Shown piece after piece: positions 1 through 7,610 of a stretch of 64,000 nucleotides of DNA (position 1 is its first letter; the number at the start of each line of letters is the position of its first letter). The position numbers and the translations under genes were made by a program. The notes beneath the pieces were generated by a model, which was not told the origin of the DNA, ran no database searches, and worked only from the letters and a program-made list of their open reading frames with translations. Source of the stretch: Martinezella hainanensis (lineage in GTDB: Bacteria; Pseudomonadota; Alphaproteobacteria; Rhizobiales; Rhizobiaceae); contig NZ_FMAC01000002.1 of the NCBI RefSeq assembly GCF_900094555.1, positions 682,001 to 746,000 of the forward strand, written 5' to 3'.

Positions 1-200
1 GTCGCATCGTCGGATCGGAAGGAGTTGGAGCACACGAGTTCGGCGAGATCGTCCGTCTTGTGTGCTTCCGTACCGCGCACGCCGCGCATCTCATGCAGGA
101 TGACGGGCACGCCGGTATTGGCGATTTGCCATGCGGCTTCCGAACCGGCGAGGCCGCCGCCAATGATGTGAATGGGAGAATGGGAAGTGATCTGTGTCAT
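1..200 (-). CDS. trmFO: TrmFO, tRNA (uracil-5-)-methyltransferase, 5' part only
   Basis: The first 66 residues of the folate-dependent tRNA U54 methyltransferase run off the left edge. Visible are the FAD-binding motif GGGLAG (residues 14-19), HEMRG, and LVCSNS with Cys57, which corresponds to the nucleophilic cysteine of the family. The enzyme makes 5-methyluridine in the T-loop of tRNA using methylenetetrahydrofolate and FADH2. The ATG at 198-200 starts the protein at the usual family position. The gene lies downstream of two leftward DUF1127 genes but is separated from them by a terminator, so it is probably transcribed separately. The rest of the gene cannot be judged. Confidence 0.93.
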   Translation of the reverse strand, partial: MTQITSHSPIHIIGGGLAGSEAAWQIANTGVPVILHEMRGVRGTEAHKTDDLAELVCSNSFRSDDA

Positions 201-312
201 GCGCGCGTCATTATCACGGGCAGGACGGCGATCCAATGCTTTGCTAAAGCATGTCGCGCAAAAGTGGGCTGCGCTTGGGGTCCCGGCGGCATTTCAATCG
301 CCGGAATCAAAA

Positions 313-332
313 ACGGCGCCGAAAGGCGCCGT
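313..332 (-). terminator. Rho-independent terminator of the first DUF1127 gene
   Basis: An 8-bp perfect stem ACGGCGCC/GGCGCCGT with a four-base loop is followed, on the minus strand, by five T residues. It lies 30 bp past the stop codon of the DUF1127 gene at 362-505. Confidence 0.85.
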
Positions 333-361
333 CTTGAGGCAGTCTGCTCAGTCCGTTCCTA

Positions 362-505
362 TTAACGGAAAGAACGAGCAGCGATGTTGCGGATTTCGTA
401 GCGGCTGACGCCGATGTCCGAAAGGGTCTGGCTGGAGAGGTTGCCAAGTTCGTTCAGAGTGCGGCGATAGCTGATCCAGTTCTTTGCAATGCGAAGCGGG
501 TTCAT
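362..505 (-). CDS. DUF1127 domain micro-protein (47 aa)
   Basis: A 47-residue protein starting MNPLRIAKNW and ending in an Arg-rich helix with LSDIGVSRYEI, the DUF1127 signature (L-x-D-I-G-hydrophobic-x-R). These proteins are short, basic, and made of one or two helices; some alphaproteobacterial members bind RNA or affect RNA turnover and phosphate or carbon stress responses. The function of this copy is unknown. It has its own promoter (CTGCAC-N17-CTATAT at 567-595) and its own terminator (313-332), so it is a monocistronic unit. A second DUF1127 gene lies about 300 bp upstream on the same strand. Confidence 0.9.
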   Translation of the reverse strand: MNPLRIAKNWISYRRTLNELGNLSSQTLSDIGVSRYEIRNIAARSFR

Positions 506-566
506 GATCTTGTCCTTGGTATCTTGTTTGCGGGCGGTACGATTACCGCCTCAGCGCTTGCACTCT

Positions 567-595
567 ATATAGGCGCGAGGACGTGATTTGTGCAG
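567..595 (-). promoter_or_regulatory. Predicted sigma-70 promoter of DUF1127 gene 1
   Basis: On the minus strand the -35 CTGCAC (590-595) and the -10 CTATAT (567-572) are separated by 17 bp. This is close to the rhizobial housekeeping consensus CTTGAC-N17-CTATAT. It lies about 60 bp upstream of the ATG at 505. Confidence 0.65.
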
Positions 596-740
596 TGCAA
601 AGAAAAGGCGTCTGCTATGCATTTGTGCAATATGACGCCCAAAAAGCCGCCAATGCTCAAAATTTGTGTGCTTTGCAGATAGGGAATAGCTCGCAGCAGA
701 ATTGGTCATGCTGCGCTTGCTCAGTCGATAGGCAAAAAAG

Positions 741-772
741 AACGCCCGCCGCGGAGGTCCGCAACGGGCGTT
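741..772 (-). terminator. Rho-independent terminator of the second DUF1127 gene
   Basis: The outer stem AACGCCCG/CGGGCGTT and an inner stem GCGGA/TCCGC are followed on the minus strand by six T residues (734-739). It lies about 40 bp after the stop of the DUF1127 gene at 811-957. Confidence 0.85.
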
Positions 773-810
773 GAGAAGGCTTTCGCTGAAAGGCGAAGCC
801 TATCCGGCGA

Positions 811-957
811 TTAACGGCCGGTGGCTTCGCGAGCAACGCGATGGATGTCGGCGCGGTCGATGCCGAGGTCGTGCAGTTCACGCGAGCTCATACGGCCGAG
901 TTCGTTAACGGTCTGACGATACTTGCGCCAGTTGTTGAAGGAGCGGGTCAGGTTCAT
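811..957 (-). CDS. DUF1127 domain micro-protein (48 aa)
   Basis: A 48-residue basic protein starting MNLTRSFNNW with the core RELHDLGIDRADI, the DUF1127 pattern. It is a paralogue of the copy at 362-505: both begin with a short amphipathic segment containing NW and share NELG followed by S-S and a D-hydrophobic-G motif. The start ATG (955-957) is preceded on its strand by GAAAGGG, a plausible ribosome binding site. The gene has its own terminator. A minus-strand AT-rich stretch CATATATTT about 75 bp upstream may be the -10 region. Function is unknown; family members in related bacteria are linked to small-RNA processing and stress. Confidence 0.9.
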   Translation of the reverse strand: MNLTRSFNNWRKYRQTVNELGRMSSRELHDLGIDRADIHRVAREATGR

Positions 958-1073
958 TGTAGTCCCTTTCGAGGATCTCAGGATCGAGCAGTTCCAGGAT
1001 TGGTTCCGCCGTCGATCTAATGGATTTAAATATATGCTGCGCCGCGAAAACTAAAAGAGCGAAAGCTTCATGT

Positions 1074-1090
1074 CACCTATGCATTAGGTG
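1074..1090. promoter_or_regulatory. Operator-like palindrome upstream of DUF1127 gene 2
   Basis: A perfect inverted repeat CACCTA-N5-TAGGTG lies about 40 bp upstream of the AT-rich -10-like sequence serving the DUF1127 gene at 811-957. The spacing would suit a dimeric regulator, but no regulator is recognised and the site could be chance. Confidence 0.3.
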
Positions 1091-1387
1091 CAAGTCTTCG
1101 GGGCAATCTGCCCAAGATGGTGGCTGCTTTATGTGCATATCACGGCCAAACGAAGATTGCTGCTGGCGAGTCATTTCAAGCCTGTGCCCAGCATTCCCAA
1201 GCATTTGCAGAGTGCTGCCCGCTTTGGGCCATCATTTCGCCAGCCTTGCTGTTTTGGGGAGATCGATTGGCGGAAAGGCCGCTTTCGGCGGGCGCAAAGT
1301 CGGCTTGGCCGCATGCCTTGACGTCGAGAGCCATTCTTAGGGCTTCGCCCGCTTCCGAGGAGTATAAACCGATTTAGGTGGACAAAA

Positions 1388-1504
1388 AATAACGCCCACC
1401 GCGGAAGGAGGATGCGGTGGGCGTCATTTATGGTGATTGACGACTTGGGAGGAGGAGTGTCGTCAATCGATCGGAGCGCATTGGGAGGAGGAGTATGCGG
1501 CTCC
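1388..1504 (-). ncRNA. Three-hairpin small RNA with anti-Shine-Dalgarno loops (alpha-r14-like)
   Basis: Read on the minus strand, three consecutive hairpins are present. Hairpin 1 (1473-1504) has stem GGAGCCGCAT/ATGCGCTCC with one bulge and loop ACTCCTCCTCCCA. Hairpin 2 (1435-1468) has a perfect 10-bp stem GATTGACGAC/GTCGTCAATC with loop ACTCCTCCTCCCAA. Hairpin 3 (1393-1423) has a perfect 10-bp stem CGCCCACCGC/GCGGTGGGCG with loop ATCCTCCTTCC, followed by a T-run, and so is also the terminator. Each loop is complementary to a Shine-Dalgarno sequence. This is the architecture of the alpha-r14 family (NfeR1/Smr14C2 in Sinorhizobium). Family RNAs repress translation by pairing with ribosome binding sites. 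The 5' end is not certain; a candidate promoter lies at 1588-1616, giving about 190 nt, or a closer start would give the usual 115-130 nt. Confidence 0.82.
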
Positions 1505-1587
1505 GAATATGGTGTCGGGATATTCATCCCCAGGCTTTGTCCGATCTGCACCGGTCCGGCACGCCACTGCCGTCTTTGTTGTCCTAT

Positions 1588-1616
1588 AAATAGTATGACT
1601 TTTCGAATTTGTGCAG
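1588..1616 (-). promoter_or_regulatory. Candidate promoter for the anti-SD small RNA
   Basis: On the minus strand, CTGCAC (1611-1616) and CTATTT (1588-1593) are separated by exactly 17 bp. The -35 and the following AAAT are identical to the promoter of DUF1127 gene 1 at 567-595. The distance to the first hairpin is about 80 bp, so a nearer promoter is not excluded. Confidence 0.4.
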
Positions 1617-1832
1617 CGCAATAATTTCATGGGAGGCATGAGCTGCGCGCATATCTTTCGCCGGTATCTCTTTACCGGTCCAGAGCATACTCTATGATCG
1701 CTTAATTCCGTATTAATATGACACATATTCCTGTGAGCCGAAGCTTCCGCCCGAAGCACCCGGCTCGCATCGATTGTGTGGCGATTTGTGCTAACTCTGT
1801 CGCAAGCAGAATCGCAGTGAGGGGAGCCGGGC

Positions 1833-2972
1833 ATGTACAGAGGCAGGCTGGAGCGGGATCTGAAAATTTGGACCGACAAAGGGCTGGTCGACGCTGGAAC
1901 GGCGAAAGCCATACTGAGCGAATATGACGGTCGCCAGACAAGTTTCAGTGCCGGCCGGGTATTGACCATTATCGCGGCCGTGCTTCTCGGTCTCGCCATA
2001 TTGCTTTTCATTTCCGCAAACTGGGAGGCTCTTCCGAGAATTGCCCGTCTGCTGGGGCTGGTGGCGATGATCTGGGGCTTCTATCTCGCAACCGCATATC
2101 TGCTGGCGCGTGGACGTTCCATCCTCGCCGCCGGCCTTTTGATCCTCGGCACCTTGAGTTTTGGCGGCGCCATGGCGCTGGTCGGCCAAATGTACAATCT
2201 GTCCGGCGACGAGCTCAGAATGATGATCGTCTGGTTCATTGCCGCCTGTATCGTCGCGGCGTCGTTTCGCTCCTCGGCGCAGGTCGGGCTCGCCGGCTTT
2301 CTCGCCTGGGCATTTTGCGGCGTCTATCTCTGGGGGCATTTCGACGAATGGTATGGATTGATGCCCTGGATGCCGCCTTTGATGGCCGTGGTCCTGATTG
2401 TGCTGGTTCGCTATGCCGACGCGCCGGCCGCCCGGCATTTGGCCTACCTCATGCTCGTCGGCTGGCTGACATGGCTGTTTGGCCGCCACGAGGGGCTGAA
2501 TACCGCGATTCTGTTTGCCGCTCTCGGCATGGCGGCTTTCCTCGCCGTCAGCATTCCCGCGTCGCCGCTGATGCCCTTTGCACGTACAGCCGGCGCAGCA
2601 CCAGCTTTCTATGCCTTTCTCGTCGCATCGATCGGCTTCTTTCTGATCCACGCCGAAATCAGCAAAGGCTCGTTTGAGAACAATGTCTGGGTCGAAGACA
2701 AATTGCCGCTTATCATCGTAGCGGCAGCGACACTGGCGAGCTCGGTGATCGCCATCGCGCTCAGTGGCCGCGACAATGGCGCGGTGCGCTATCTCGCCTA
2801 TTTTGTCTTTTCCTGCGAGATTCTCTACCTCGCCAGCGAGACGATCGGTTCGATCATCGGCACGGCGGGGTTCTTCCTCGTTGCCGGATTGCTTGTGGCG
2901 ATCGCCGCCTGGCTGGTCATTCAGCTGGAACGGCGTTTTTCCGATAATCGCGGGCAGGGGAAGCGGGCATGA
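1833..2972 (+). CDS. DUF2157 multi-pass membrane protein
   Basis: A 379-residue protein with a soluble N-terminus (about 40 residues, containing WTDKGLVDAGTAKAILSEY, typical of DUF2157) followed by roughly ten hydrophobic segments ending near residue 365. The family is membrane-bound and uncharacterised. ATG at 1833 is preceded by AGGGGAGC. The stop codon overlaps the next start by 4 bp (ATGA), so the pair is translationally coupled. The partner is a GDYXXLXY protein, and this pairing is recurrent in proteobacteria, which suggests the two proteins act together in the inner membrane. Confidence 0.88.
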   Translation: MYRGRLERDLKIWTDKGLVDAGTAKAILSEYDGRQTSFSAGRVLTIIAAVLLGLAILLFISANWEALPRIARLLGLVAMIWGFYLATAYLLARGRSILAAGLLILGTLSFGGAMALVGQMYNLSGDELRMMIVWFIAACIVAASFRSSAQVGLAGFLAWAFCGVYLWGHFDEWYGLMPWMPPLMAVVLIVLVRYADAPAARHLAYLMLVGWLTWLFGRHEGLNTAILFAALGMAAFLAVSIPASPLMPFARTAGAAPAFYAFLVASIGFFLIHAEISKGSFENNVWVEDKLPLIIVAAATLASSVIAIALSGRDNGAVRYLAYFVFSCEILYLASETIGSIIGTAGFFLVAGLLVAIAAWLVIQLERRFSDNRGQGKRA

Positions 2973-3589
2973 TTGATTTGGCTGACAGGAGCATGGTTGC
3001 AAACGGGAATGCTCGCAGGGTCTGGATTGCCGCTATCGTCGTTGCCGCTCTGCAAACCGCTGTGCTCGGCTATATGGTCGGCGAGCGGGCCTGGGGCCTG
3101 CGCAGCGGCGTTGAGATTCTCCTGAAGACGGCGCCGGTCGATCCACGCGATCTTCTGCGCGGCGACTACGTGACCTTGAACTACGACATCTCGCGGGTTC
3201 CGTTCTCGACGATGGTCGAGGGACCACCGAAAATGAGCCGAAGTGCCGCAATCCTGTCTGTTCGCCTGAAGAAGCAGGATGATGGTTATTGGGGCATCGT
3301 CGAATCATCCTTCGGCAAGCTCGATGCGAAACCCGATACGGTCGTGCTCAAAAGCCTGCCTGTCGATTATGTTTTCTATGGCGATGCCACCGATCCATCG
3401 CAGGCGATTATCGGGGTCACCTATGGTATCGAGCGCTACTACGTGCCTGAGGGGCAGGGGCACGATATCGAGAGCGCCCGCAACGACAATCGCGTCGCCA
3501 TTGCGGCGCGGGTGTCTTCCGATGGTGCTGCCCATATCAGAAGCCTGCTTCTCGATGGCAAATCCGTCTACGAAGAGCCGCTCTACTGA
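2969..3589 (+). CDS. GDYXXLXY domain membrane-anchored protein
   Basis: A 206-residue protein with one N-terminal transmembrane segment (about residues 18-37) and then the diagnostic GDYVTLNYDI motif (around residues 66-75). The rest is predicted to be outside the cytoplasm and contains a second conserved-looking segment around YGIERYYVPEGQG. The biochemical function of the family is unknown. It overlaps the DUF2157 gene by 4 bp. An internal ATG nine codons in is possible, but the overlapped start fits operon coupling. Confidence 0.88.
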   Translation: MIDLADRSMVANGNARRVWIAAIVVAALQTAVLGYMVGERAWGLRSGVEILLKTAPVDPRDLLRGDYVTLNYDISRVPFSTMVEGPPKMSRSAAILSVRLKKQDDGYWGIVESSFGKLDAKPDTVVLKSLPVDYVFYGDATDPSQAIIGVTYGIERYYVPEGQGHDIESARNDNRVAIAARVSSDGAAHIRSLLLDGKSVYEEPLY

Positions 3590-3735
3590 CGGTATCTGCG
3601 TGAAGAGCTCCGATAAGCTTTAAGCGTCGTCGCGGAACCGTCATTTTTCCTTTGCGTGGTTTAAAACGGGTGATATAGAGACGCCGCGCTCCGGAAGGCC
3701 CCATGGGCAGGCATTCGCCATGCGGTTTTGGGAAC

Positions 3736-3820
<85 letters not shown>

Positions 3821-4098
3821 ACACTGTCTTGTGGACGGGGGAGGCTGAAGAAGCCTGTCTTCCGATATGCCGCAGGACGCGCATCTTGCCCAAAGCATCC
3901 CGCTTTCGATGAGGAAAGTGGATAAGATGTTTTGGCTCGTGACGGGATAGAGCTGCCTTTTGCGCGTTCGTTCGAATGCGCGGCGCTCTTGCAAGGTGAA
4001 AGAGAATTGCATCCAAGCCACGCTCGGGATTTTCCGGCGTCGTGCTCATCGAAACGAACGGCTGTCTGGGCACGGCCGCCATGAATGAAGGTAGGACA

Positions 4099-5589
4099 AT
4101 GCAGGTTATCGAAACGCTCGCTGAAGGGCTGAAGCGCGAAATCAAGGTGGTCATCCCGGCCAAGGACATGGAAGTGCGCATGAACGAGCGCCTGGCCGAG
4201 GTCAAGGACAAGGTCCGCATCAACGGCTTCCGCCCGGGCAAGGTTCCGGTCTCGCACCTGAAGAAGGTCTACGGCAAGTCGATCATGGCCGATCTGGTCA
4301 ACGAAATCGTTCGCGATCAGCCGCCGGCTATCCTGACCGAGCGCGGCGAAAAGTCGGCTACCCAGCCGGAAATCGCCATGACGGAAGACCAGGATGAGGC
4401 AGAAAAGATCCTCTCCGCCCAGGCCGACTTCGAATTCACGCTGTCTTACGAAGTCATCCCGGCGATCGAACTGAAGCCGGTAGGCGGCATCAAGGTCACC
4501 CGCGAAGTCGCTGAAATCGGCGAAGACGAAGTCACCGAGCAGATCCTCAAGATCGCTGAAAGCGCTCGTAGCTACGAAGCCAAGAAGGGCAAGGCTGCCA
4601 ACGGCGACCGCGTCACCATCGACTACCTCGGCAAGGTCGACGGCGTTGCCTTCGACGGCGGCAAGGACGAAGATTCGCAGCTCGTTCTCGGCTCCAACCG
4701 TTTCATCCCGGGCTTCGAAGAGCAGCTCGTCGGCGTCAAGGCTGGCGATGAGAAGGTCATCACCGTAACCTTCCCGGCCGACTATCCGGCCAAGAACCTT
4801 GCCGGCAAGGAAGCCACCTTCGACATCAACGTCAAGGAAGTTGCAGCACCCGGCGAAGTCGAAATCAACGACGAACTCGCTTCCAAGCTCGGCCTCGAAT
4901 CTGCCGATCGCCTGAAGGAAATCGTTCGCGGCCAGATCGAAAGCCAGTATGGCTCGGTCACCCGCCAGAAGGTCAAGCGTCAGATCCTCGACCAGCTCGA
5001 CGAAATGTACCAGTTCGACACCCCGCAGAAGCTTGTCGACGCTGAATTCGCCAGCATCTGGCGTCAGATCGAGACCGATCTCAGCGAATCCGGCAAGACC
5101 TTCGAAGACGAAGACACCACCGAAGAGAAGGCTCGCGAAGAATACCGCAAGCTTGCTGAGCGTCGCGTTCGCCTCGGCCTCGTTCTCTCCGAAATCGGCG
5201 AAAAGGCCGGCGTCGAAGTCAGCGAAGATGAACTGCAGCGCGCGCTTTATGCCCAGCTCCAGCAGTTCCCGGGCCAGGAAAAGGAAATCCTGGAATTCTT
5301 CCGCAACACGCCCGGCGCTTCCGCCAACCTGCGTGCGCCGATCTTCGAAGAAAAGGTCATCGATCACCTGCTGACCGAAGTGAACGTCACAGACAAGACC
5401 GTTTCCAAGGAAGCGCTGCTGGCCGACGACGAAGAAGAAGACAAGCCGGCTGCCAAGAAGGCCGCTCCGAAGAAGAAGGCTGCCGCCAAGGCTGAAGCAA
5501 CCGAAGCCGCCGCCGAAGGCGAAGAAGCTGCCGCTCCGAAGAAGAAGGCCGCTCCGAAGAAGAAGGCTGCTGAAGACAGCGCCGAATAA
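4099..5589 (+). CDS. tig: Trigger factor, ribosome-associated chaperone and prolyl isomerase
   Basis: A 496-residue protein. The N-terminal ribosome-binding domain has the signature GFRPGKVP (near residue 45). The FKBP-type isomerase domain follows (about 150-245, including [13 protein letters not shown] and [11 protein letters not shown]), then the helical chaperone domain. The final 50 or so residues are a low-complexity Lys/Ala tail with two APKKKA units, longer than the enterobacterial protein (432 aa) but common in Rhizobiales. ATG at 4099 is chosen over upstream in-frame starts because GAAGGTAGGA sits just before it and MQVIETL is the usual beginning. It is monogenic, with a strong terminator at 5615-5642. 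Confidence 0.95.
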   Translation: MQVIETLAEGLKREIKVVIPAKDMEVRMNERLAEVKDKVRINGFRPGKVPVSHLKKVYGKSIMADLVNEIVRDQPPAILTERGEKSATQPEIAMTEDQDEAEKILSAQADFEFTLSYEVIPAIELKPVGGIKVTREVAEIGEDEVTEQILKIAESARSYEAKKGKAANGDRVTIDYLGKVDGVAFDGGKDEDSQLVLGSNRFIPGFEEQLVGVKAGDEKVITVTFPADYPAKNLAGKEATFDINVKEVAAPGEVEINDELASKLGLESADRLKEIVRGQIESQYGSVTRQKVKRQILDQLDEMYQFDTPQKLVDAEFASIWRQIETDLSESGKTFEDEDTTEEKAREEYRKLAERRVRLGLVLSEIGEKAGVEVSEDELQRALYAQLQQFPGQEKEILEFFRNTPGASANLRAPIFEEKVIDHLLTEVNVTDKTVSKEALLADDEEEDKPAAKKAAPKKKAAAKAEATEAAAEGEEAAAPKKKAAPKKKAAEDSAE

Positions 5590-5614
5590 TCGGTTTTCTT
5601 CCGGACTGAAATTA

Positions 5615-5642
5615 AGCCCCGCCGAAACGGCGGGGCTTTTTT
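5615..5642 (+). terminator. Rho-independent terminator of tig
   Basis: A 10-bp perfect stem AGCCCCGCCG/CGGCGGGGCT with an AAA loop is followed by six T residues, 25 bp after the tig stop codon. Confidence 0.95.
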
Positions 5643-5662
5643 GTTTTCACGCATGATTGCCT

Positions 5663-5701
5663 CCCTCTCTCCGCAGGCGGGGAAAGGGCTGGGGTGAGGG
5701 G
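5663..5701. repeat. Palindromic CCCTCTC/GGGTGAGGGG intergenic repeat
   Basis: The sequence CCCTCTCTCCGCAGGCGGGG followed by AAAGGGCTGGGGTGAGGGG forms an imperfect hairpin and looks like a small dispersed repeat common between genes in many proteobacteria. Only one copy is in the window, so family membership is from memory of the motif. Confidence 0.5.
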
Positions 5702-5722
5702 CCACGCTTATTGGCTCATACG

Positions 5723-6532
5723 CTATTCCTTACCGAGTGCGCGGCGGATGGCGATCTCGACCGGGCTATAGGCGCCATCAGGTCGTTCCAATCGACAAGG
5801 CTCGGCGAGCCCGATCGAAGGCTGCGCCATGAAGCGCGGCCTGGTGCCTCGATGCTTCTGGGCGGCATGAACAAGGAAGGGATGGCAGATGTAGACCGTG
5901 CCCGCTTTTCCCGTCGCCAGTGCCTGCGGGCGGTCGGCTCCCATGTGCTCGAGCATCATATGAGAACGACCTTGCTCTCCCGCCGGCTCGAGGTAGCGTG
6001 CCATCTCCATATGGGAACCGACGCGGATGCGGGTCGGCGCATCGTCTTCACTGATATCCGAAAACAGGAACAGCGTAAGCAGCGCACGCCCTCGCGAAGT
6101 GACATTCACACGCCAGGCGGAGAAGTCGCTTTGCTCATTCGGATCACAGTCGTCACCGGGAAAGCTAAGATCGACGTGCCAGCCGGCGTCACCGGGGTCG
6201 TCCGGGTGTGGAAAGCGCACCGGGAAGGTGCCGAGACCGTCCCGCGGCAGCCATCGCCCAGGTCCGACTAGCTGGTCGAAGGCAGCGTGTAGAACGGGCA
6301 TGTTGGCGATGGTGCGAAATGGCTCGCCGCCATAGCCCGGCAACCGGACGACAGGAAATCTCCAACTCGCCGGATCGTGTTCACTGCAGGGGATATCGCG
6401 CCACATGATGGCACGAGCTTCGGCAGCTTGTTCCTCAGAAAACGCGTCATCGATGCGTACAAAACCATGTTCGATGAAATCGTTCATTTGTGCGCGGGAA
6501 AGCGCAGCCGGGTACTGTTCCTTGGATGGCAT
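5723..6532 (-). CDS. Phytanoyl-CoA dioxygenase (PhyH) family protein
   Basis: A 269-residue protein resembling non-heme Fe(II)/2-oxoglutarate dioxygenases of the PhyH family. The likely iron-binding facial triad includes the H-x-D of GWHVDLSF and the distal histidine in HPFLVHAAQKHRG, with a nearby arginine (RPRF) placed to bind 2-oxoglutarate. The substrate cannot be predicted. ATG at 6532 (MPSKEQYP) follows GAGAGA at good spacing; an upstream in-frame start 22 codons earlier lacks one. It converges on tig and stands alone, so its role is unclear. Confidence 0.8.
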   Translation of the reverse strand: MPSKEQYPAALSRAQMNDFIEHGFVRIDDAFSEEQAAEARAIMWRDIPCSEHDPASWRFPVVRLPGYGGEPFRTIANMPVLHAAFDQLVGPGRWLPRDGLGTFPVRFPHPDDPGDAGWHVDLSFPGDDCDPNEQSDFSAWRVNVTSRGRALLTLFLFSDISEDDAPTRIRVGSHMEMARYLEPAGEQGRSHMMLEHMGADRPQALATGKAGTVYICHPFLVHAAQKHRGTRPRFMAQPSIGLAEPCRLERPDGAYSPVEIAIRRALGKE

Positions 6533-6901
6533 GAAATCTCTCTCAATCATCGCGCCGTATCTCGCCCTTCTTATTGGGGAATACGACTGTTTCAGCATAG
6601 ACCTGCCTGCGGCGTCATAGCCGCTGAGGCGGTCTCGTCTTCATTTGGCTGAAAGCCACCGGATCAGCGGCTTATGAAGAAGACCGAAACGATATTGAAA
6701 ATGCTCATCATGCCCTCAGAATAGTGAGCCCTATCTGCATGGTCAATATTATCGGGTCTGGAGCTCCGGCTTGATATCACCCATGCGGTTTCAGACACTG
6801 CCCGCAGCGCTAAATCCCTATCGGTTGCAATGGCCGTTTCTTTCCAGTGTGAGAAGCTCTATCTGGAAACGTGGCACGATAGGATGGGATGGAGGCCGAG
6901 C
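6533..6901. other. Intergenic interval between dioxygenase and HAD genes
   Basis: Contains the outward promoters of the two flanking genes and, at 6758-6796, a scrap resembling the 3' end of sthA. No gene is supported. The stretch is less GC-rich than its surroundings by eye. Confidence 0.5.
6758..6796 (-). pseudogene. Diverged remnant of an sthA 3' end
   Basis: On the minus strand this stretch encodes N-R-M-G-D-I-K-P-E-L, against N-R-M-G-D-I-K-S-E-L at the C-terminus of the intact sthA gene at 7611-9017. About 30 of 39 bases match positions 7611-7650. The differences are mostly transitions at third codon positions, as expected of an allele from a related lineage and not of a fresh duplication. 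The HAD gene lies between the two copies. Confidence 0.6.
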
Positions 6902-7573
6902 TTGATTGAAGCGGCAATGTTTGACCTTGATGAAACTCTTATCGACCGTCGCGCTGCCCTGATGGCATTCCTACCGGATCAATTCAGGCGACTGGAAGAT
7001 CAACTAAAGGGCGTAACGCTTCAGGCTTTTCAGGCAACCTTCTTTGCTCTGGAAAAGGAAGGTTTCCTCGACAAACAAAAACTTTACCCGCGATTGGCGG
7101 CGACCTTAGGCATGAGCAATGAGTCCGGAGCTCTTTTGCTTTCCGATTTTCAAATGCGATATCCATCTTTCGCCAGACCGTCGATTGGCGCTCTTGAGAT
7201 GCTGATTGCGCTGCGGGCACATGGTTTGAAGACAGCCATCATCAGCAATGGCCACACCGATGTTCAGTCCGCAAAAATGGATATCACTGGTCTTAGGGAT
7301 GCCGTCGATCTTGTTGTCATTTCGGAAGATGTCGGCTTACGCAAGCCAGACCCTGGCATTTTCCAGCTCGCCGCCGAACGTCTGGGCGTAGTGCCGGCGT
7401 GCTGCATCTTTGTCGGCGACAACCCGGAGGCCGATGTCAGGGGCGCGGAAGCCGCTGGAATGAAGGGCGTATTTTATGGTGCCGGTACGTCTTGGCCGGA
7501 CATGCTGCCATCCCCGAAGTACCGCATCGATACGTTCGTCGAAGTCTTACCCCTGATCGAAGCCCTCGCTTGA
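6902..7573 (+). CDS. HAD-superfamily hydrolase
   Basis: A haloacid-dehalogenase-type phosphatase. Motif I is FDLDETLIDR (nucleophile and acid aspartates), motif II IISNGH, motif III RKPDPGIF and motif IV GDNPEADVRGA; a helical cap lies between motifs I and II. The substrate is unknown; close family members act on small phosphorylated metabolites. A TTG at 6902 is preferred because GGAGG lies six bases upstream; an ATG at 6830 would add 24 residues without a ribosome binding site. The gene sits between the intact sthA 3' end and the sthA remnant, so it may have arrived by recombination there. Confidence 0.85.
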   Translation: MIEAAMFDLDETLIDRRAALMAFLPDQFRRLEDQLKGVTLQAFQATFFALEKEGFLDKQKLYPRLAATLGMSNESGALLLSDFQMRYPSFARPSIGALEMLIALRAHGLKTAIISNGHTDVQSAKMDITGLRDAVDLVVISEDVGLRKPDPGIFQLAAERLGVVPACCIFVGDNPEADVRGAEAAGMKGVFYGAGTSWPDMLPSPKYRIDTFVEVLPLIEALA

Positions 7574-7610
7574 AGCTCAACGCTGTCACCTGGCGTGAGC
7601 TTCATGGTGC

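Larger units (their letters stand above)
958..1832. other. Long gene-free interval around the small RNA
   Basis: Apart from the palindrome at 1074-1090 and the small RNA with its promoter (1388-1616), no protein-coding gene is supported here. The open frames that exist have no ribosome binding site or recognisable product, and several run through the RNA terminator. The last 200 bases should hold the promoter of the DUF2157 gene, but no clear boxes were chosen. Confidence 0.6.

Noticed and set aside
1171-1551. 126-codon minus-strand frame over the small RNA
   Set aside because: It crosses the terminator and all three anti-SD hairpins and has no start context; the RNA explanation fits better.
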